From Hypholoma sublateritium FD-334 SS-4 (lineage: Eukaryota; Basidiomycota; Agaricomycetes; Agaricales; Strophariaceae), in NCBI GenBank assembly GCA_000827495.1, contig KN817545.1, forward strand, positions 328,640 to 392,639: a stretch of 64,000 nt of DNA, given 5' to 3'. Shown here in pieces: positions 13,910-26,946 of the stretch (position 1 is the first letter of the stretch; every line of letters begins with the position of its first letter). The translations under genes and the position numbers were made by a program. The notes beneath the pieces were generated by a model that saw nothing but the letters and a program-made list of their open reading frames with translations, was not told the origin of the DNA and did not search any database.

Positions 13910-16900
13910 TCACTTCGTAAAATCCTCCTCAAATAGCAATCGTGCCTGAAGAACCTTTCCCAAGTGCGTCGACTGGAAGCTCATACCCTTCCTCCTCAAG
14001 CCGAGCAGCTTCTGAAGGACAAGCACAGGGCTCTTGTCAAATAGGCACACCACGGACATCTCCGCCGTCCTCTCCCCACTGGGGACAAATCGATCACGCT
14101 CTATAGCCTGACTACCATCCGCCGACTCACTCGACGAGATACCAAGGAGTAGGCAGGTGCGGAGGTACGCCTCGTAGTTATCAAAGTACAGTTGGCCCGC
14201 CCAGATGCTGAGTTGATAACCAGCGTCATTGAGTAAGGATCCCTGGTTCATAGGCTCGTGACCCAGTGGCGGGAGGCAATAGAATGCGAGGTCATCGAAC
14301 GACTTCATCGACTGTGAGGTGCGTGGGGCGTAGACGTGCAAGCGGACGTGGCGGCTCTTTCGAATATCTTCAAGCAAAATGTTGACTTCATATGGACTCA
14401 TCACAACCAGAGTCAAAGTCCCATCTTCACCTCTATGGGAGACAATCCAGTTGATGGGCCGGAGGTATTCGGTGAGGGTGGACCTCTCATTTTTGCTCAG
14501 CGTTGTCGTCATAAAGTCCCTAGTGCCCAAGAGTAGTTTACTCCTTGCACTCCAGCGGCCCAGATTCTGTGAGAACAACGGCGATAGCAGTGGTTGGAAG
14601 GCCGTGGAAAAGGGCGATATGGCGCCGCACTTGACAAGTCTCTGTACATCCGGATGCAGCTCTTGCACAGCAGCCGGGAGCTCGGGTGTTCGTTCCTGGT
14701 GAGGCTCCTCCTCTATCTCATGGCTCACTTCCCGTTCCTGCTCTTCTGCCATCATTGTATTGTAAAATTTCGCGACACCGAGCATCTTGAGGCGGTCAGT
14801 CACGTCTGGAAAGTTCTTGGCCGCATCCATCATGCCTGAATCCTCGGTATCGTGGCCACCGTACATGTCATCCAAGTCTTGTGCCGCGGATTCAAGCCAA
14901 GTACTGCGTAGAACCTCGATGTTTTTATCCTGGGAACTGGAGAAGGTAGAATAGGCAGCTTGTCGCTTGTGATAGTGGACTCCCTGCTGAATAAAATGAG
15001 GTATGTGGTCTTTGATGTCAGTGCACGTATTTGACATTGCCCAGATGAGGATATCGACGACTTGAACTGAGGCTGATGATTCAATCATTTCGAGCCTTCG
15101 TATGCGCCTATCGACTTCAGGAGGTGCACAAAACATAATGGACTGGCCATGCCCCAAATTTCGCATCCTCATACAGCCTATCAAGATGTATCAAATTATT
15201 AGATTACCAACTGAGACAAACTGTGTTCAACATACTTACCCTGAACAAGTTTATCCTTCGTGACCTTAGGCCCGAGCGTTACCATGGCCCGAAAATCAAG
15301 GGGAAGCTTGAGATCGGTGCCTCTGGTGTGCGCATCATCGAGATATATGATGCACTGATGTAGTCGTTGGATGAAAGGTGACAAGTGGAGAGGTTGGACT
15401 AAGCCAGAGCGTGTGAGGACGGATAAATTGTCCTCATCATCGAAGAATACCCCGGCGACAACATCATCCGCAGAAATCAGAGATAACCAGTATTCAACCA
15501 ACTGTCGGTTTGTCATCTCCAACATCTGCCATTACGACTTTCAGTTGCTGGTCGGACTGTGACAAAAAGAACTTACCTGTGCGCCGACGTCGAGCAACAC
15601 TCTGATTTCTATTGGTTCTTCAACCAGTACGTGCAAAAGCTCGAACGCAGAGCACGGCTCCCCATTTCTGCCCTGGATACACAGATACCTGTCGTTTTCA
15701 GGTTGTAGTAAGAATGCCAGAACCTGAGCATTTGTTCGAAGCTGATTAACGGGGTCACTATGTGTGATCGAAGTAGGCAGTAGGTCGGAGTTGTCGTTCG
15801 TTCCACTGAATCCAGTGGTGAAATTGAGTTTTGATTCAGCTAAGTCCCAACCAGTAGTTCGTAGTTTGAAAGGAAACTCTTTGGCCTCTTTCGGAAACAC
15901 GACGCGCGAGAGATAGAAATCGATAACACCTTTGTTGTGTTGGAAGACGGGAGCGATTTGCGTGGTGAACGTATCAATATCCATCACATTAACCCCAATG
16001 ATTTGCCGAAATGTAGGAGGAATGCTGTCCCCGCCTCTTTTGACCCAGGTTTCATACTCGAGTGATGGATTGTCGAGTTTATTAAGCAATTCAAAGCATG
16101 TATTCACTTGCTCTGATGTGAGACCTCCATAATAATATGTCAAACAAGTCAGGCAGACAATGATATCGGGGTGACCAAAATCGCTTCGTAAGCTGGGTAC
16201 ATCCTACAAGTGATGATGAGCAATGATTAAGCATAGAAATATTGTATGTACCTTAGCCCTGTATGGAACAGCAAGCAGTGAACGCTTGAGATCGAGACCA
16301 TAATCGACCCGCCAGCGCCGCGAACTTAGAGAATATTCCAGGATACCATGCGCGAGGAGTCCACGAAGTACAAGAAGGCCTTTCCAAACACCAGTCTTCT
16401 CATAGGCCTTCCTCACTGTACGAAGCGCATGGGGGTCAACATCACGCATTGTTATAAAACTGAATAGGTGCGACCGAAGCGCAACCTGGAAGCCGAGGCC
16501 AACAAAAGTGATGTTTTCAAGTCTTCCGTTCAAAGCATCCCGAGCAATCCAAGAGACGAGGGCTTTTGCAGCGGAGAGCCCTAGTAAGCGAAAATGAGGG
16601 AAATTCATGCCACCTGCCGTGCGACGGTGCCTAATCAACTCGACTTCCTCGGGATATTTCCGATGAAGCAAATCCATGTATTGGTTCACGAGATCAAAAA
16701 CCTTTTGTGTTGTAAGCCATCGATCTGGGCTACCATCAAGAGGCCTTTGCTGATCTTTGGTGTAGATGAGTTGATATCGGACGTGCAGGAGTTCATCACT
16801 CTCATCGAGGATATCGCGAGAGGCTGAATGAAGCCATGTCTGGGTCGCTTGCAAATCCTGGGCATTTTGGTCATAATCTCCTTCCAAAGTGAGTGTCCGG

Positions 16901-19900
16901 TCAATGACCATTAATCGGAATGAAAGGATATGTTCTGGTTGAGCAACCAGGATCCCTCCCACACGGGCACACTCTTCGAATAACATTCGAATTTTCTGCG
17001 TGGTTTCAGAGGATGTTTTGACATCGACATCACGCGAGAACGGGAGGTAGAAGACGCGACGATTAGGAAGACCAGAAAGACGCTCAACAAGGAGTTGGAA
17101 CATTTGCTTCGCTAATGGTTTCAAAACAACGACGCGAACGAGCCTTCGAGAATCTGCCAGAGCAGCTGCCACAAGAGGTACGATGACGTAGGACTTTCCC
17201 TCGCCCATGTTGAGCTGTAATAATGTATTCTTGTCTGAAGAGGGTGATATCATTTCGTGTGCAACTTGAGATTGAAGTGGACGCGTTATGAAATTCCCTT
17301 GTATCTGAAAATATGTTAACACTCTGGACGAGAAATTGTATTTGGTTCTTACTTGTATCAGTAACCAAATGGGGTATCTTTTTGCGTCTGACCAGTTGAA
17401 CGACGTGTTATCAAGCTCTTTGAAAAAATTGTGGACCTCTGATCGAAGGGAAAATTCGACGAGGCGTTGTGAGTGCTGATACTCAATGAATGCTTCAGCA
17501 AAATAAATTAAGATATTCGGCCAGTTTCCGGAAGAATGAAGGCACGCTGAAGAGCCCAACAATTCGAGCACCGTACGTCGCGAAATGGACGGCCAGAGCC
17601 CTGCACTCCTGAGGATATGTTCAGCGGGAGTGATTGGCATAAGAGCCTCACAGATCAACGAAAAAACGTAGGACAAGCGATCTTGTACCCTTGTGCGATA
17701 CTTCATACAAACACTAAGGGCGGGTGCGCACTCATTGGGTATGGCTAATGATCGTTGACCACGTAATTCATTTCGGCTGGTTTCGAGGCGGTCTTGATAC
17801 ATGTGATGAAGCGCAGTGGTATGGGTGCGTTCAAAACGTTTGATAAGATTTCCCAAGGCAGAGGTATCAATTGGTAATCCATGTCGGCGGGTAAGTGCAT
17901 GGTTTTCCATTTCTCCAAATTTGTGGGATGCAGGTTGGGCCGTAGGTGCATCACGACTTCGCAGAAGCATCTCGAGCGTAAGGATGGGGTCGGAAATCTG
18001 CACTGCGTCCGACTGCGGTAGAAATTGCAATTTAGGAAGGGTGTGCACGTTTATAGCAATACTAGGCGTGCAACTCCTCTGAAGAAGGACCGTAGAGACC
18101 CTATATGCAAATAACTGAAGCTCCATATTGGCAAAACAATTTGCAAAGTAATTCCTGACAGTTTTCATGATCATCTCGATCTGAAACCACTCGTTTGAAT
18201 CCGCCTCATCGAATGGTGATTGTGGATTGTTACATGGCCACTGGTTCATCAATCGAACTACAGCATCTTCGATTTTACGTTGGGACAAAGTCACATAAGT
18301 CCTGCTGATACGGTTCCTGTAACCTTGGTGGTCTTCGTATGGTAAATGGGCGAGACGTCCAGCAGGGCTGCTTTCGATGCTGAATATGTAAGAGCCGACA
18401 ATCGATGATACATTGTTTCGAAGTGGTTCATATCCGTGGCTCAGATTATAGGAGGTATACATAGGCGGAGGAGCCATCAGCAACGAACTGTGGATAGTAG
18501 CACATGCGAGCAAGACGGGTATGTGGAACGCGAGATCGGGTTCATTTCGAAAAGCCAGAGCAGCGAAAGAAAATATTAGCGTAAACTTTGACCGAGGATG
18601 GGTAGATTTACGACAGGATTCATAAATGCTGAGCCACTGCTGGGAAAGGTCGAAGGAGAGCCAGTGGTGTGAATATGTTAGCGATCTTTGTGGGTCCAGT
18701 CCATGCATTGTACCCCATTTTTCGAATATGCCGTAGAGATTGGTGAGCGAAAGAGATTTGATGGTGAGACCCACATGCGACACATACGCCAAACGCGAGG
18801 TTTTCAAGGCCTCCATTTCAGCATCCGGATTCCGTACACAATCTCTGGAGTGATATCTCCTGTCGGTATCCGATGAGCAGCCGATGTCTCTTTGATAGTA
18901 GATGGCATGTCGTCCAGCGCGCGCCGCCAATATAGGATCACTGCGGCTCTGCCACCGGGATGTGACTGCTTGACACAACTCCGGAAAGATGGACAAAGAA
19001 AGACTATGATCTATGATTTTGGAAACGGCGCTGTCGAACAATCTATGCTGGGATAACACCGGCAGACGCGAAGACCATTCGGTAATCTGCATTGCGCGAA
19101 GATGCGGGGGGTAGTAGCGCCGAATCGGACTGATTTCTGCAATGAGTCGGAGAAGCTCGATATCCGCTTTTCCCAACTCCTGAAATGAGAAACATCCAGC
19201 ACCCTGCAGCTCTTGTAGCGCGTGATCGGTGCCCGTCTGAGAGGTTAACGGGTCTGCAAGGGAGTGGCTGCACAAAGCGTGGAGGTAAATCTTGAATAGG
19301 CGGCTTGTGAGGCTGAAATTCCCAACCAAATTCCCGAGGTCGGTGTCAATGTCATACTTATACCAAGTAATTTGACGCTGAGAATTGCAATCGGTGTCGA
19401 TACTGACGGAGACATGATCCTCGTTTGGGTGGAGAGTAAATTGAACCTTGCCATGGGGTATTATCACCAGGCGCAACCGCGGAAGACTGGCGAAGTTGAC
19501 GTCCTTGTGGCGAAGAACTAATTGATTACGAAGCCCAATCATAGTCCCTGTGCACTGATTGCTGTCGACGATCATATTGTGCATATTGTTCGATTCCATT
19601 TCACTGTTTTCGTTCAAGAAAAAAGAAAGCCCGAATCGGGGCAAATCGATCAAGATGCGAATTGGTTGGCAATCCAAGTCCAAGACAGCTGTGAGATGTT
19701 CTAAATGTTCCAAAGGATAGAAACGATTAGCAATGCTATGAAAGGTCAAACTTCCGAAATCGATAAGCTTTTGTCGTCGCTTTTCTCCATGTGACATCGT
19801 AGAAGCGCCGTTCGGCCAGAAGTCGAGCCGCCAGTCCGAGGAGGTGTGCTCCCACATCCGATTAAGAGGACGGAATTCAATCACACCAGTAGCAGTATTC

Positions 19901-22900
19901 ATCCAGTGGGTATAATCCTCAGTGAAATGGCGCGGGAAATCCTTGGCCAATATAGCAGGAGGAATCAGTTCGAAGATATTTCCCGACTGATCTTGTGCAC
20001 GGATGATCAGATGTTTGACATCATGTTGCAGGACTGCAAAGAAAACCTGCCGTTTTTAACGTCAGAACATTAATTAATGATGAAAAGGGCGGGCTGGAAT
20101 AGTATACCTGAAAACCGTGGATCAGGTGTCTTGTTGCGTAATCCATGCCGTGTATATTGGCTGGAACAACATCAAGAATTTTCTGGACGGAAATTATTAG
20201 CTATGTCAAGCGGTATAAGATACATACGAACCCGACCAAAAATTCTCTGGTAAGTAGAATGTGCAAGCATCTGATTAGGAAGGCGGCCCAATGGCTTTCC
20301 GTCTATCAAGAGTCTACCAGAGAGTAGGTTGTAATGAACCTGGCGCGAACATTGATTACGCTCTGGGTTGGTGAATGACATTACCCAACGTGCATTCGGC
20401 TCGGGCAAGTGCCGCCACTGGTCACGATCGCCGGGTTGATACGTCGGCCAGACCGACGCAATAGCAGCGTCCAGGCCACTTCTATTTGTGCGGATGAGTG
20501 TTGCCAACCTCGATTCCAGGAAATGAGCTAGCCTGCAATCACGGCGAAGAAGCTTCTGAAGATTGAGCGACAAGGTGCTGGATGGCGGGGTGTAGTCATG
20601 GATCACGATGCTGCACTCGACAAGGATGGCGACGTCTGAGGAGGAAGACAACAGCGCGCTGAGATGGTTCCCTGGGTCAACGTCAAAGGTAGCTCGACAG
20701 ATGGCGGCTATCTCGCAGGCTCGTATTTGCAGTTCGCCGATAGTCTTCTCCTTATCGATGATGGTTTGCAATTTGTACAGGATCTGGCGCATCCACTCAT
20801 AGGTTATAGTCCGAGCACGCCGTAGCAGAGCATACCCGTTTTTGATCACTCGCGAATCAGTGGCGGAGACGAGCAATCGGCTCGCGAGATAAACTGCGAG
20901 AAAATTCAGGTCTATGAATGCAGTGGAAGACAAAAACCGACGTACTGAGAGTTTTGACTGTATTCCCTTCCATCCAATTACTACCGACTTGCGACAGAAG
21001 ATCGGCACTCTCTTGAATCAAAGTTAAGCCAAACCCTTCAATCTCAAGTTCCGAGTGCCAGATTCGGAGACGGCCGTCGCTCGCCAAGGGCCCGATTTGC
21101 CACGCTGCTTGCATGAGAAGGATATGCACCTCTTCGCGCGAGAATGTTAGCGTCTTGGTGCGCAGCTCGCGAACGATGTTCATCCACTGAAGTTGGGCTC
21201 CGCAGCGCAGATTGGAGAATGCAAGCTGTTCGTGGACGCTAAGGGAAGTCGGGCAGTCTCCTTGCTTCACAATTGTCGAATTGTGCGAGTGCGTCGAATG
21301 CGAGACAGCGTATTGCAGATGGCTATAATCGCTCTCCTTGTCTGGGAGAAGGAGCGTACAATACGGGTGGAGGTCAATGGCGAATGATGTATGCGCCGGT
21401 TCCATGAGAAGTTTGTCGTACAGCCTGAAGTTGAGGGCGTTGTTGACACAAACGTGCTGATCTGTGTTAGGTATCTTGGCGGCGCGGTAGTGTGATGAAA
21501 GGAACGACTTTGTTATTGAAGCAGACGTGATTCTGTCTGATGTCGTGCGTCCATTCCACGCTCGCAGTCCCGCGTAGTCCTCAAGTGCGTATACAACGGT
21601 GGTCTTCGGGCCGATGTGCGCCATGCCAATGTCGCGTAGGACCTGATATGTCATAGTTCTCCAGATTGAAAACGCGGGTGGGCAGTCGAGTTCGAAAATG
21701 GTCGCAGCGGCTTCCAATCGTCTGCTTGACAGCGGCCATTCATGCACGCCGATAGTCATGGCCTCCGCTCGCTTTTTCAGCATGCACTTTGCACAATTAT
21801 TCCGGGCGTGGGTTAGCCGGGAGTATCCATTGCGATCGATGTGGTTGTTGAAAGTGCAGTCTAGTGTAGCAATCTGGTGTAACAGCTGACCATGCTGTTC
21901 GTTTCGATCACGCAATTGCGCTAGCTTCACTCGCCGCTCTTCGGTAGCAGCGAGCTCAATGGCTGATCTGAGATCGTACATCTTCAACGACTGCTCAAAA
22001 TAGCGCACTGCGAACGACGTTTCTGTGATGTCGGTGGCGTATATAGAGGTGAATGCGCTGTTAGCATTTGCGATGGAGTGCCGTTCGCGAAGATGCCGTG
22101 CTATTGCAGCAGCACGATTAAGAGACACCGAGCTGCGAACAAGGAGCGGATCCAGAATGGTGGCCGGGATCTCAGGAGAGTACGAACGAAGAAGCGGGTA
22201 TTGAGCACACACGACAACGTCTAGAGCAACCCACAAATCAAGAATCGTCAGGATCATTCTCGATTGGTCTTCTGCGTTCGATGCATAATGTTTCTTGGTG
22301 GAAATCACGTATTGGTCGATGCAGGACTTCAAAATATGGCTGGCCAGTTCGTTTCTAGAGTTAGCTTGAGCCCAGGCACTCGACTGGGCCTCAACGATAG
22401 CCTCGAAATCGGCTAAGGCAATATAAGGATCGGCTTTAACGGCGTGGATGAGGACATCGGGATAGATGGCGGAAATGGAGAAGTCCCGCAGGCGAGGCGG
22501 CTCGTTCAGTGTAAAGGATTTCAGGGTGCCACGGGTAGAATCTCTACGCAAGACAGCAGTGAGATATGTGCGAGAATTAACAAGAGAAAGTACAGTGTCC
22601 CTTTCTATAGCCAAAGGGTCTACCGCAAAGGGAAGAGAAAAGGCCTGGATACGCTGTTCATGAACCCATCTTTCTTGAAGTCGAAGCTCGACTGCTTCGT
22701 TAACGTCCTTCACCGTCTGCAAGAGGAGCGGAGACGCTGGGTGTCTGAGTTTATAAGCGCGGCGGCTCGTCTTGACCCTGGCGGTTTGTAAAATATCGCT
22801 GGAGAAATTGTTGTCGAGAAATTGTTGCAGAAGACGAGCATGCAGGAAGAGCATCCACTGTTTATAAACGTCGGTAGATCCAGACATCCTTTGCGCAGCT

Positions 22901-23705
22901 ACGCGAAGCACCAACCAGAGTGGTGACCTTCGCCAGGGGTTCAGGGCGTTTTTCCAGCAAACTTCATCGGCAATACGCTTGGTGATGCGTTGCACGTTGG
23001 CCTCCCGACCCATGCCATGAAGAATTGCGATAAGAAGTTGAGTGATGTATTTTGGATCGTTTGTCCCTCGCGTTTCTTGCACCGTAGAACCGGCCTTAGT
23101 TGTTGTCTGTGCCGAATCCAGTTGATCGACGTCCATGTTGCCTATGAATGAAACAAGCTCCTCCACGAACAAGGGGTCTTGAGAAGTGACGAGGGGAACC
23201 TCAATTGCAGGGCCAGGATACGAGCAAAGCAATTTTCCTGCTTCGCTCATGACGTGCTCGGGAGGGGGTGACACCTCGAAGGCTTCAAAAACAATGTATT
23301 CTGAGTTCTTGCGCAGTAAAAGACCAGCATTCTGGGCGCGAATGTTAAAAGCCAAAGCATCTATACATATCAATTTGGTGAGCCACTGACATAATCTTGC
23401 CTTGAGAAAAACCAACCTCCAACGCGCATGTTTAGGATCTTATCAATCTGGTCCTGCTTTTCGAAGACTCTTGTAGTATCCAGCAGGTGTCCGAGCATCT
23501 TGATCACGACAGCCCATTGCAATTGGTACTGTTCGGAGAGGTACTGTGGGAATAGAACGGCGGCGTCATACGCTAGCTCACACAGGGTGATGGCACCCAG
23601 GTCGGCCCCAGGGCCGGTGTCATGCTCTTGGGGTAGCTTTGGGGGCAAAAAGACATGATTCAGCACGTAGTCGAGCTCTTTGGTAGACGTCTTCTTGATG
23701 TCCAT
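13910..23705 (-). CDS. Giant DUF6606/DUF3638/DUF3645 SecA-like ATPase, copy 1 (intact)
   Basis: Nine exons on the minus strand: 23417-23705, 20946-23360, 20232-20893, 20108-20182, 17353-20046, 16252-17304, 15577-16203, 15240-15525, 13910-15177. They give 3,122 aa with no stop. The start is set by a 5' context shared with the paralogue at 50946. The N-terminus (NHVFLPPKLPQ) is DUF6606-like. Near residues 597-622 lies a conserved C-x15-H-x4-C-x2-C cluster. The C-terminal third carries motor motifs: GEGKS (2079-2083), VAQPEHILSF, DESDE (2212-2216), GFSGT (about 2530), TRGTD (about 2672-2676) and QGCMRMRNLG (about 2700). This order resembles superfamily 2, especially SecA. VPYRAKDVPS followed by TYYYGGL fits DUF3645. 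From memory, databases often label such proteins ubiquitinyl hydrolase, but I see no clear protease triad. The biological role is unknown. Nearest neighbour is the divergently transcribed GT32 gene. Confidence 0.9.
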
Positions 23706-24730
23706 GGTGGTCGTAGATTGAGTTGGAAAGAATGAAGGGGACCGCAAACGGGAGGTCCGAGTGGCACACAAGCGTCATTGCAACAACAGTGGGCCAGATT
23801 ACAAAATACCGATCGGCATTTCAAAGGCATCATAGGCAGACAAAAACAAGGATTCGCGGAAGCAATGCACTCCAGGGCCCTGCCGAAACGTGCAGGTAGC
23901 ACCCTGATGACTGTGAGTACATGCATTATGACTTTATCATACAAGGCCGTTCTCACCAGGAAAAGGCCATAAACACCGAATAGATCCTGGTAAAAAATAA
24001 TGATAACAGGACTGTCGAACAGCTGTCCCGAAACTATGATTCGTTGGACGCAGGTCGGATATATGTTATCCATTATATGCAGAGCTCCCAGTTCGTTTTC
24101 ACGTTGTTTCCTCTGAATTAACGACGAGTCGAGCCGCTTCTTGTCGTGTCACTTGTCGATGTGAAGAATCCTTGAATCCAGTGACGAATTAGTTCCGGCT
24201 TCGGGAAGACACTGTATGGGGTCACGTTGGCAGCTGGCTATGTTGCAGTTACTGAGCATTCTCGTTGCATCTAGGAGTCGTCGACCAAGCGTACAGACGA
24301 CAGTAAGTTTGCAGTAAGTAGTTCACAAGCACTGATTGATGGCAAGCGTCAAGCAGGCAAGCTCCGGCAAAGCCCGAGGGTCGCCGGCGCGGCGCTCCGA
24401 CGCCGTCAACGACTGGCAGCAACGCGGAGTCCGGACGCTGGTTGGCTTGCTGCGCCGACATTCCACTTCTCCCTGCCTTCCCAGTGAACTCGACCAAGAT
24501 TTATGAACTTATAGGGCCCTCAGCTAGTAAGAAAGTCTTTTGAGCGTCGCATCATCTTGCTAAAGTGCAAACGTCCCTAAAGCACTACCTCCGATTTCCT
24601 TCGAGAGTCAAAGTGGTGCACCTGCGCCACGCATAGACAATATCTCAACATCGTCACTTCGCTCCCCACGACCTAACAGTATACGAACTTTGTAACGAAA
24701 CCTGCTGAAAACCAAAGTTCAATCACCATA
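23706..24730. promoter_or_regulatory. Divergent intergenic region between giant ATPase and GT32 gene
   Basis: About 1 kb between two divergent start codons, so it must hold both promoters. Next to the ATPase start, a 22-nt stretch ending in ACCACCATGG (minus strand) is nearly identical to the stretch before the start of the paralogue at 50946, with one mismatch, and it gives a good start context. I see no convincing TATA box and no gene inside. Confidence 0.45.
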
Positions 24731-26086
24731 ATGTCAAGAGCAGGGGACTATGAGCGCCTACCAATGTACGCCGCTTCTGCATCCTCGCAACGGCGGCGTT
24801 CATCATCATCCTCACCGACCCTCCCGCCAGACTCTCCGCGTTCCAATAGGCAGCACGGAAACCCCAATTCTAAAAGCAGCAACCGCTTTCTACTTAGACC
24901 ACGGCACATCTATGCCTTCATCAAGGTTGCTCTGCCCGTCATGTTCTTCCTCCTTCTCTTGGGATTTTACTTCTACGAACCACACGTCGAATTCGCGTTC
25001 TATGACCGGAACTGGGTCTCGAAACATATCGACCCCGTTGAACCGTTGGCAGGGTGCTTCGACGCCACGAGCGTCAGCGCAAGCTACAACGTATCGGAAT
25101 ATGTATATGGGCCGAAGTTGACAGAGGTGCAGGCAGGCATGCCGATGCGCATGGGCATGGACTGCTACAACTTTGCGGGGACGATCAAGGCCGCGCCTCA
25201 GCTCAGTGGACAGTCGCTGGCCCCAGCAGTGCGCACACAGTACCATACATACTGGCGAAACGATCTAGCGCCGTTTGGCCCACGACAGGAATGGATGCTC
25301 AAATCCTTTTTCGCGACGCAGGACACGGCAACGTCACGGTTGACGTTGTGGTCGAATGGTGACCTGGGAATGAACAACGAGATCCTGCAGACGTACCTGA
25401 AGCGGTTCCCAGATGCATTCGCGATCGACATCGTCGACATTCCCGCGCTGGCAAAGGGCACCGAACTCGAGGGCAGTAATCTACTGCAAAGCAAGGACGC
25501 GAAGGCGTGGGTCGACGGCGACCTCATCCGGCTGCTTCTTCTGTGGAACTTTGGCGGTGTATGGGTGGACATGGACTCGCTCCTCACGCGCGACCTTGCA
25601 CCACTCTTTGAGCACGAGTTCGTCACGCAGTGGGACTGCTACGACAAGCTCTATGTACCCCTCAACGGCGCGCTGATGCGCTTCCGGCAACACTCACCAT
25701 ACCTCTGTGAAGCATTCCACGTCATCGCGACCGCGCCGCCGCCGCGCGCGGGCTCGACCGATTGGGGCGCGACGCTCTACCTCAAGCTCTGGCGCCGCCT
25801 GATCGCCGCAGGTGTCCCGCCATTTAAGGTCCTCCCATTCTGCTTCAGCGACGCGCGCTCGTGCCGCCTCGATAACCGCCTCCCGGACCCGTTTGTGCCC
25901 GATAACGCCAAGGGCCTGTGGACCGGCGGGCTCGGTCTGGAAGCGGGTGGTGGGCTGGACAAGGTCTTGAGCCAGATCTTCGGCGTGCATCTGCATAACC
26001 AATGGGAAAAACCGTACCCCGCCGGCGGCTGGGTAGAGAGGTTGCTGCTGACACGGTACGATGCAAAATTAGGAGGTGGGGCGTAG
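24731..26086 (+). CDS. GT32-family glycosyltransferase, type II membrane protein
   Basis: Single-exon gene of 451 aa. The N-terminus is cytosolic, Ser-rich and basic. A membrane anchor follows at about residues 62-82, giving a type II Golgi/ER topology. The catalytic domain contains the DXD-type motif in VWVDMDSLLTRD (D280/D282), preceded by the run WVDGDLIRLLLLWNFGG, which is typical of the DXD sugar-binding region (PF04488, GT32). Family members bind Mn and a nucleotide sugar and act in protein O/N-mannosylation or glycolipid synthesis; the donor and acceptor here cannot be told from sequence. The C-terminal FGVHLHNQWEKPYP segment is the conserved His/Asn/W region seen at the end of such domains. 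The gene is GC-rich compared with its flanks and intron-free, unlike most neighbours. Confidence 0.85.
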   Translation: MSRAGDYERLPMYAASASSQRRRSSSSSPTLPPDSPRSNRQHGNPNSKSSNRFLLRPRHIYAFIKVALPVMFFLLLLGFYFYEPHVEFAFYDRNWVSKHIDPVEPLAGCFDATSVSASYNVSEYVYGPKLTEVQAGMPMRMGMDCYNFAGTIKAAPQLSGQSLAPAVRTQYHTYWRNDLAPFGPRQEWMLKSFFATQDTATSRLTLWSNGDLGMNNEILQTYLKRFPDAFAIDIVDIPALAKGTELEGSNLLQSKDAKAWVDGDLIRLLLLWNFGGVWVDMDSLLTRDLAPLFEHEFVTQWDCYDKLYVPLNGALMRFRQHSPYLCEAFHVIATAPPPRAGSTDWGATLYLKLWRRLIAAGVPPFKVLPFCFSDARSCRLDNRLPDPFVPDNAKGLWTGGLGLEAGGGLDKVLSQIFGVHLHNQWEKPYPAGGWVERLLLTRYDAKLGGGA

Positions 26087-26946
26087 TTATTTGTCTTTTT
26101 TTGCGTTTATCATACACCTAATGCTTAATCCAACTAAAATACGCGCACACAGGCTACTAGAGACCTTCGCCGGATTTTCCTTCGTTCTGCACGAACTGAT
26201 CCTGATTGATTCTCAAAGTCAGACTTCCGCACGCTGCGGAGTGCCAATGTTGTGCCAATGCTGATAAAAATCTACATGCACCGGCCGACGATCACTCGCC
26301 CGCCTGACCGACGCTGCCTCGAGCTGCACCAATAGGAGGAGCTGTAGCACGCACGTCCGTCTACTTTCACTAAGACTTCAAAAGGCAAGAAGCAATATAG
26401 CCCCGCAGCCTTGTAGGGGCTCTTACACGCTCGTACATCAGCTGACTGCGCAATTACATTGTCCCCAGAGCGCGTTGGCACTGTCAGTCGCTCCTGGGTC
26501 TGTCCTGAGTACCGTGGCCCATTTCGGCGCGAGCTGTACATCTAGCATAAAGGTAGAATTACCAGACAAAACATACTTTAGTCTTCTAACAGCGGAGGTG
26601 CGGCAGCTCGCCAACGCGTTTTTCTCGGTGCGTCGCTATAAACTACATTGGGTTGCGTTGTCTGAAAACTGATGTCGACTGCGTGTCTTACAGAGCTCAT
26701 CAGTCAAAGGTTTCATCAGTGGCGCTGTATGCCCGCCCGCAGTGATCAGGGAAAGGACGGACTGCGTCTGGGATATGACGACTGCCTCGCACTAGATCTG
26801 CGTATGCTGTGCTACCGCTTCTAGCGACGAGGCATTAATTGAAGATGACTGTCAAACTGCAGACCCCTCGCGCGGGGCGTATAAAGGCGCCCTTTTTTCA
26901 GCTCGAAGTCTCTATTCCAAAACAACGAACACCTTAATTTCTTCTA
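26087..26946. promoter_or_regulatory. Upstream region of sedolisin-like gene A
   Basis: No gene seen. The last 350 bp resemble the region upstream of sedolisin-like gene B at about 30.35-30.68 kb. Shared blocks include CGGTGCGTC near 26624 and near 30400, and GATCAGGGAAAGGAC near 26743 and near 30547. The promoter was therefore duplicated together with the gene. Confidence 0.5.
26880..26886 (+). promoter_or_regulatory. TATA box of sedolisin-like gene A
   Basis: TATAAAG lies 61 bp before the proposed start codon at 26947. The paralogue has TATAAAG at the equivalent distance (30681-30687, start 30747), which supports both the promoter and the start choice. Confidence 0.6.

Noticed and set aside
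23361..23416. A 40-nt GC-AG intron (23361-23400) at the first junction of giant ATPase copy 1, with a lost donor in copy 2
   Set aside because: The phase does not fit. A canonical GT-AG intron of 56 nt (copy 1) and 54 nt (copy 2) starting at GTTGGT/GTCGGT solves the frame in both genes.
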